From CAYQQU01 sp964419545 (GTDB taxonomy: Bacteria; Bacteroidota; Bacteroidia; Chitinophagales; Saprospiraceae), in contig CAYQQU010000124.1 in NCBI GenBank assembly GCA_964419545.1, positions 1 to 9,137 of the forward strand: a stretch of DNA of 9,137 nt, given 5' to 3'. The notes beneath the pieces were generated by a model. The model saw only the letters and a list, made by a program, of their open reading frames with translations. It was not told where the DNA came from and did no database searches. Position numbers and translations under genes: made by a program. Numbering within the stretch: the stretch's first letter is position 1; every line of letters starts with the position of its first letter. Below, piece after piece: positions 5,789 to 9,137 of this stretch.

Positions 5789-7463
5789 TCAGATAGGTAG
5801 GGCGTACGCCGTCGATGCCGAGGCTGCCGCTGGCCAGGGTATGGCCGGTGATCAGGGGGTTATCCGAAGCGTAATAGGCATAACGCAACACGACGTTTTC
5901 GTCGATGCTGCGCCGGATCTTGGAGGCGGCCTGGATCGCTTTCTGGTAGTGGGCGCCTTCCATTTCGAGGCCGATGGCGCGCCAGGAGGAGGCCAGGAAA
6001 TAGCGCATAATGTCCTTGTTTTGCAGAGAAGTACCCAGCACGGTAATCATGGGGCCTTCGCAAACGCGCAGCTTATGCCCGTCGAAGAGCTTGCCGCACA
6101 GGTCGTTCTGAAAGGGGTAATTGTCGGCCGTTCCTTCGAAGACGTGGGCGGTGGGCACCATGATATCGCCTTTTTTCCCTTCCAGGATACCGGCCTTTCC
6201 CATGATGGAGATCGAAGCCACCCGCAGCCGCCGCTTGCCGTCGGGCGAGTCCAGCGGTTTGAGCAGTTCGTCCATGGTCTCGAAAGCCTGTTCGCCGAAC
6301 GCGTAGTCCATCACCAGGATGACCGGTTGTTCGGTGCGGATGTATTCAAGGTCGCAGGTAAGCTCGGGGGGCAGGTCCTGCCCTTCCAGATGCAAGGTAT
6401 CAAATATCTGCACAGAAATGTTGGCGCCGCTGGTATCTTCAATTTCGATCATGCCGTTGGCCAGGGCGTGCTGCTCCACGCGCCGGCGCAGGGCGCCGTT
6501 GGGTTCCAGGCTCAGGTCTTTGGCCAGGTCCTCCATTTCTTCATCGCGCTGCAGGGCGGTTCTGGCGTAGAGGACATTCATCACACTGTGAAGGTTGGCG
6601 CTGATGATGTGCAGGGGCCGCTCGATGAGGCCCGCTCCCCGGAGGTGGTGTTTGATCTTCTGCGCCCACTGCTCGCCGTAGATATGGTGCCCGACCTTTT
6701 CGCGCAGCGCGGAAGAAAAGCTGATCTCGCGGTCTTTTTTTTCCCGTTTTTCTTCCAACGACAGGCGGCCCAGCCAGTAGACGATATGGAAGAGGCTGTC
6801 GACCTGAGGGGCCTGATCGAAGCGCCGGGCGGCGGCGCGCGTTTCTTCGTAGGTGCGGCCGAGCAGGGTGCTGAGGTAGGAGTAGGCCACCTCGCGATTG
6901 AACTCCTCCCCCTGTTCTTCGTACTGAACGATCTTTTCGAGCATGTGCCATTCGCGCAGCAGGGGGCCGCGCGAATCTTCGCCATTGCTGCGTATCTTTT
7001 CCGCCTCGATGTACATGAAGGTGAGGTGGGTGAGGATATCGTAGATGTCGCTGCGTCCGCGGGTCATTTCGATGAACATCTGTTCCCGGTCGATGCGGTA
7101 GGCGTTGCGCCTTCTTTTGAGGGGCACGATGGGCTGGAAGTTGGCTTTTTCGTAGCCTTCGCGGGTGATGAGTTTGAGGTAGCGGCATTCCTCGATACCT
7201 TTCGGCAGGCGCTGGAAGACGTAAAAGAGGCCTTCCAGTTCTACCCGTTCGGGGTCGGTGATGGAGCCGTAAATTTCGGGGCGCAGCGTGGTCAGTGCTT
7301 CGATCATCGCTTCGCCGGAGACGCCCAGCGGTTTGTAGCTGCCGCGGATAAACAGGTGGCGCATCGCGACGTAGAGCCGCTGTATGGCCGCCCGCGATTC
7401 CTGGGCGCGGGAGCGTTGGGTAGCAGAAGGTAGTTGGGAGGACATGTGGTATCGGTCGGTCAT
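5751..7463 (-). CDS. Bacteroidota protein of unknown function with a nucleoside-phosphorylase-like C-terminal domain
   Basis: A soluble cytoplasmic protein of 570 residues with no signal peptide. Residues 20-310 are helical and charged, with no fold I recognise (YRIDREQMFIEMTRGRSDIY at 122-141, WLGRLSLEEKREKKDRE at 230-246). Residues about 370-570 resemble the PNP/UDP phosphorylase and AMP nucleosidase fold: VILVMDYAFG (381-390), MGKAGIL (421-427), KGDIMVPTAHVFEG (431-444), GPMITVLGTS (470-479), IGLEMEGAHY (497-506, like the EME(G/A)A ribose-binding motif) and YYASDNPL (530-537). It may belong to DUF6909, recalled from memory. It could cleave a nucleoside or nucleotide, or only bind one. M1 was taken as start; M7 (7445) is possible. 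A terminator-like hairpin lies 41 bp upstream, so the gene probably starts its own transcript. Confidence 0.82.
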   Translation of the reverse strand: MTDRYHMSSQLPSATQRSRAQESRAAIQRLYVAMRHLFIRGSYKPLGVSGEAMIEALTTLRPEIYGSITDPERVELEGLFYVFQRLPKGIEECRYLKLITREGYEKANFQPIVPLKRRRNAYRIDREQMFIEMTRGRSDIYDILTHLTFMYIEAEKIRSNGEDSRGPLLREWHMLEKIVQYEEQGEEFNREVAYSYLSTLLGRTYEETRAAARRFDQAPQVDSLFHIVYWLGRLSLEEKREKKDREISFSSALREKVGHHIYGEQWAQKIKHHLRGAGLIERPLHIISANLHSVMNVLYARTALQRDEEMEDLAKDLSLEPNGALRRRVEQHALANGMIEIEDTSGANISVQIFDTLHLEGQDLPPELTCDLEYIRTEQPVILVMDYAFGEQAFETMDELLKPLDSPDGKRRLRVASISIMGKAGILEGKKGDIMVPTAHVFEGTADNYPFQNDLCGKLFDGHKLRVCEGPMITVLGTSLQNKDIMRYFLASSWRAIGLEMEGAHYQKAIQAASKIRRSIDENVVLRYAYYASDNPLITGHTLASGSLGIDGVRPTYLITTQILSRILTA

Positions 7464-7491
7464 TTCATTAAAAAAGGGGAAAGGGTCGACT

Positions 7492-7499
7492 CAAAGGTA
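7492..7499 (-). promoter_or_regulatory. Candidate Bacteroidota -7 element for the 570-residue protein
   Basis: On the minus strand this reads TACCTTTG, a full match to the Bacteroidota -7 consensus TAnnTTTG, 28 bases before the ATG at 7463. No TTTG is visible at the expected upstream spacing, which falls in the terminator hairpin, so support is partial. Confidence 0.35.
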
Positions 7500-7503
7500 A
7501 ACG

Positions 7504-7540
7504 AAAAAAGCCGGATACTGACGTAATGCAGTACCCGGCT
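7504..7540 (-). terminator. Intrinsic terminator reading leftward
   Basis: AGCCGG (7509-7514) pairs with CCGGCT (7535-7540), and TACTG (7516-7520) with CAGTA (7529-7533), with one A-C mismatch and an 8-nt loop. On the minus strand a run of six U follows (7509-7504). No coding gene that would need it is visible to its right on that strand. It could end an unrecognised small RNA or act as an attenuator for the gene at 7463. Confidence 0.65.
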
Positions 7541-7574
7541 GAAACCCCCAAAATTGTTAAAATCGCTATTCTTG

Positions 7575-7596
7575 AAAACCGCTATTGCGGTTTTTT
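7575..7596 (+). terminator. Intrinsic terminator, possibly bidirectional
   Basis: AAAACCGC (7575-7582) pairs perfectly with GCGGTTTT (7587-7594) around the loop TATT, with six U residues (7591-7596) on the plus strand. On the minus strand it ends in four U and could back up the terminator at 7504-7540. No plus-strand gene ends just before it. Confidence 0.6.
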
Positions 7597-7862
7597 GATG
7601 CAAATAGTTCAGAGACCTGGAAATAACTCAGTGAGTAATCTTTTAGGTCATCAATTCACGCCGCCTTAATGTAAGTTGGTAAACCTCTCTGTGCTGGTTT
7701 GCTCTAGATCGAAAAGGAAGTGGCTGAAGTGGAATGCGTTGAAAAATCGTTTTCAGCCTTTTCATAGCGGAAAGATAATACTTTTTTTGCAATTCCCAAA
7801 AGCCCTCTGCGGTATTTTACAAAAAACCCGGAAAATATGGCTTGTTCGGTTGGTAGTCGCAA

Positions 7863-7907
7863 GGGATAACCCGGATTATGCCTGGGTTAATCCGGGATAA
7901 TGCCCGG
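7863..7907. repeat. Cluster of GGATAA-type repeats with mutually exclusive hairpins
   Basis: GGATAACCC (7864), GGATTATGCC (7873) and GGATAATGCC (7895) occur within 45 bases. CCCGGATTA (7870-7878) pairs perfectly with TAATCCGGG (7888-7896). The same CCGGG (7892-7896) can instead pair with CCCGG (7903-7907). The block CGGGATAATG (7893-7902) recurs exactly at 8322-8331, where its ATG is the start codon of the next gene. Confidence 0.55.
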
Positions 7908-8147
7908 GGCGGGGCCGCCGGAACCCTGAACAACAGCCCAATAGCGCACGTCTATGCCGGTAACCATTTCATTGTCAGATAGCTCCCGGTCAGACCTCCC
8001 GCTGCGCGTGGGCGATAGCACCACCACACACCAGGAAAAATATGGGTGTGCAATACTTTACCAGACAACTCAAATAACTTTTTTCATACCTGAATCCCTG
8101 GCAAATTTAGGGGCGGCGCGCACTATCCTGCAAATACATTTTACCGG

Positions 8148-8294
8148 GATTTTCGGCGAAAAATCCGGATAAGAAAGCCGGCGCCCTCTCCCCGCGCCAG
8201 GAGCGCGCTGGTTATAAAAAACTAATTGCCAAGTACTTAATGAAAAGATCGCGGCTACATGATCCCAGAAAACAATTCTCGATTTTCGGCGAAA
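8148..8294. repeat. Direct repeat GATTTTCGGCGAAA, two copies
   Basis: GATTTTCGGCGAAA occurs at 8148-8161 and 8281-8294. The first copy continues into AATCCGGATAA and forms a small hairpin (GATTTT/AAAATC). The second continues into TTATCCCGAT, so both copies are followed by a related TCC(C)GGAT-like block. They lie 167 and 34 bases upstream of the ATG at 8329. Confidence 0.55.
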
Positions 8295-8330
8295 TTATCC
8301 CGATATTTGAAGTAAATAACACGGGATAAT
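8294..8330 (+). promoter_or_regulatory. Inverted repeat covering the start codon of the next gene
   Basis: ATTATCCCG (8294-8302) is the exact reverse complement of CGGGATAAT (8322-8330), whose last two bases are the A and T of the ATG at 8329. The 9-bp stem encloses a 19-nt loop. In RNA it could hide the start codon; in DNA it could be an operator for a dimeric regulator. Confidence 0.5.
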
Positions 8331-9102
8331 GGAGCAGAGCAAGCTCATTGAATTGTTAAAGACCTTCAAAAGCAAGGAATGGCGCCGTTTGGGTGAGTTC
8401 GTTCAATCTCCTTTTTTCAATAAAAACCAGGAAATAGCGGCCTTTTACCGGGTGCTCGATGGTTATTTTCCGCACTTCTCTCCTTCGAAAATACAGAAAG
8501 AAAAAGTTTTCTCCGTTCTTTTTCCCGGTAGCCCGTTCGACGGGCAGAAGATGGGGCGCCTGATGAACTACCTGCACCAACTGGCCGAGCAGTTTATCGT
8601 CTTTCAATATTACCAGGAACAGGAGATCCTGCAACACTATCACGCCACCCTGGCTTTCAGCAACCGCAAACTGGAAAAGCACTACAACCACCACTACCGG
8701 AAGATGCAAAAGCAGTTGGAAAAGGAGCAACAACAGGGCGCTTCCTCTTTCCACCTGCGGTACCTGGCCGCCCAGGCCGCCACCGAGCACTTTTCGCAAC
8801 GCAAGGTACGGATGGCCGATCCCAGCCTGCAACAAGCCGCCGACGCACTCGATAATTACTACCTGCTGCACAAATTGAAATACACCTGCGAGATGCTGAG
8901 CCGGCAGACGATCTTTCAGGTCGACTACCAGGTGAACTACCTCGACGAGCTGGAACGGATACTGGAGAGCCGCCCCCAACTGCCGCCCGTTATCGACCTC
9001 TACTACCAGGTCATGCAAACATTCCGGTTTCCGGAACAAGCGGCTTACTTCGAAAACTTTCTGGCGCTGCTGCGCGCCCGGGGCCAAGGGCAGACGCATT
9101 AA
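8329..9102 (+). CDS. Bacteroidota hypothetical protein, possibly truncated at its C-terminus
   Basis: A soluble helical protein of 257 residues without signal peptide or membrane segment. It opens with KLIELLKTFKSKEWRRLGEF followed by SPFFNKNQE (28-36), a pattern I recall from long (about 500-residue) uncharacterised proteins in Saprospiria and relatives; this is memory, not a search. Residues 95-135 form a basic, Gln-rich helix (NRKLEKHYNHHYRKMQKQLE) and the rest looks like TPR-like helical pairs (DALDNYYLLHKLKYTCEML, YLDELERILESR). No catalytic motif is visible. If the recalled family length is right, the stop after RARGQGQTH is early and the C-terminal half is lost or lies in another frame. 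No Shine-Dalgarno site; the ATG sits in an inverted repeat that may control initiation. Confidence 0.7.
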   Translation: MEQSKLIELLKTFKSKEWRRLGEFVQSPFFNKNQEIAAFYRVLDGYFPHFSPSKIQKEKVFSVLFPGSPFDGQKMGRLMNYLHQLAEQFIVFQYYQEQEILQHYHATLAFSNRKLEKHYNHHYRKMQKQLEKEQQQGASSFHLRYLAAQAATEHFSQRKVRMADPSLQQAADALDNYYLLHKLKYTCEMLSRQTIFQVDYQVNYLDELERILESRPQLPPVIDLYYQVMQTFRFPEQAAYFENFLALLRARGQGQTH

Positions 9103-9137
9103 ATGGCCAACACATCTTCTCTGTATTTATCAGACAT
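9103..9137 (+). CDS. Possible start of a further gene or of a split continuation (partial)
   Basis: An ATG begins at the base after the preceding TAA, in the same frame, and reads MANTSSLYLSD to the window edge. Eleven residues are too few to identify. It may be the next gene of an operon, the rest of the 8329 gene after a nonsense mutation, or chance. Confidence 0.25.
   Translation, partial: MANTSSLYLSD

Larger units (their letters stand above)
7597..8328. other. Long intergenic region without a convincing gene
   Basis: I find no credible gene on either strand. Two short plus-strand frames (7676-7900, TTG start; 7954-8172, ATG start) have atypical composition and no recognisable motif. No tRNA, tmRNA, RNase P or SRP signature was found. 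Beyond the repeats listed separately, there is a hairpin GTTGAAAA/TTTTCAGC (7738-7757), a CACACC/GGTGTG pair (8027-8032 with 8045-8050) and a GC-rich stretch at 8178-8212. The patchwork of AT-rich and GC-rich segments is consistent with gene decay or with an untranslated structured region upstream of 8329. Confidence 0.5.

Noticed and set aside
5841..7433. 530-residue plus-strand open frame opposite the phosphorylase-like gene
   Set aside because: Low-complexity mix of G, A, V, F and H typical of antisense frames; the minus strand has clear enzyme-like motifs.
7676..8172. Two short plus-strand frames of 74 and 72 residues in the noncoding region
   Set aside because: One needs a TTG start, neither has a ribosome site or a recognisable motif, and both run through inverted repeats.
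7863..8331. CRISPR array
   Set aside because: The repeated blocks are about 10-14 nt, irregularly spaced and inverted in places; no cas gene is present.
8356..9099. 247-residue minus-strand frame opposite the last full gene
   Set aside because: Long V/L/Q runs and no motif; an antisense shadow of the plus-strand gene.

Overview
The window looks like Bacteroidota chromosome, most likely from a Saprospiria-like lineage. Most genes lack a Shine-Dalgarno sequence and have A-rich leaders, typical of the phylum. The 570-residue protein at 5751-7463 and the protein starting at 8329 resemble families I recall mainly from Bacteroidota. Most of the window is GC-rich (bases 2881-2940 hold 46 G/C of 60). 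The left end is not (bases 481-540 hold 26 of 60), and its second gene has a textbook ribosome binding site. That points to an acquired defence island.

Layout, left to right. Bases 3-1415 (+) hold the tail of a type I restriction subunit (HsdR) and a complete Mrr-type modification-dependent endonuclease, 30 bp apart and probably one operon. Bases 1416-1669 are a hairpin-rich junction. Bases 1670-3430 (-) are a two-gene unit: a DUF1641 protein with an exact 58-residue tandem repeat, then a type II sulfide:quinone oxidoreductase (SQR) gene cut to its N-terminal half. The missing half lies towards the restriction genes, so the island, or a deletion linked to its arrival, probably broke the SQR gene. 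Bases 3549-4112 (-) encode a small coiled-coil lipoprotein with its own terminator. A divergent intergenic region (4113-4447) follows, with a 123-bp imperfect inverted-repeat element carrying side hairpins. Next is a LAT-like APC amino-acid permease (4448-5788, +), convergent and overlapping by 38 bp with a 570-residue protein of unknown function (5751-7463, -) whose C-terminal half looks like a nucleoside phosphorylase.

Bases 7464-8328 are an 865-bp stretch with no convincing gene. It has two terminator-like hairpins at its left end, GGATAA-type repeats in the middle, and an inverted repeat that folds over the start codon of the last full gene (8329-9102, +, unknown function, possibly truncated). 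A further reading frame starts directly at that gene's stop and runs off the window.

Functionally, the restriction genes would cut foreign or wrongly methylated DNA. The SQR/DUF1641 pair would have handled sulfide oxidation at the membrane but is probably dead for SQR. The permease and the nucleoside-phosphorylase-like protein have no visible functional link beyond their convergent arrangement. I see no complete new multi-gene system. The most interesting items are the inverted-repeat element at 4222-4344, the interrupted SQR locus, the 58-residue repeat protein, the phosphorylase-like protein, and the structured noncoding region 7504-8330.
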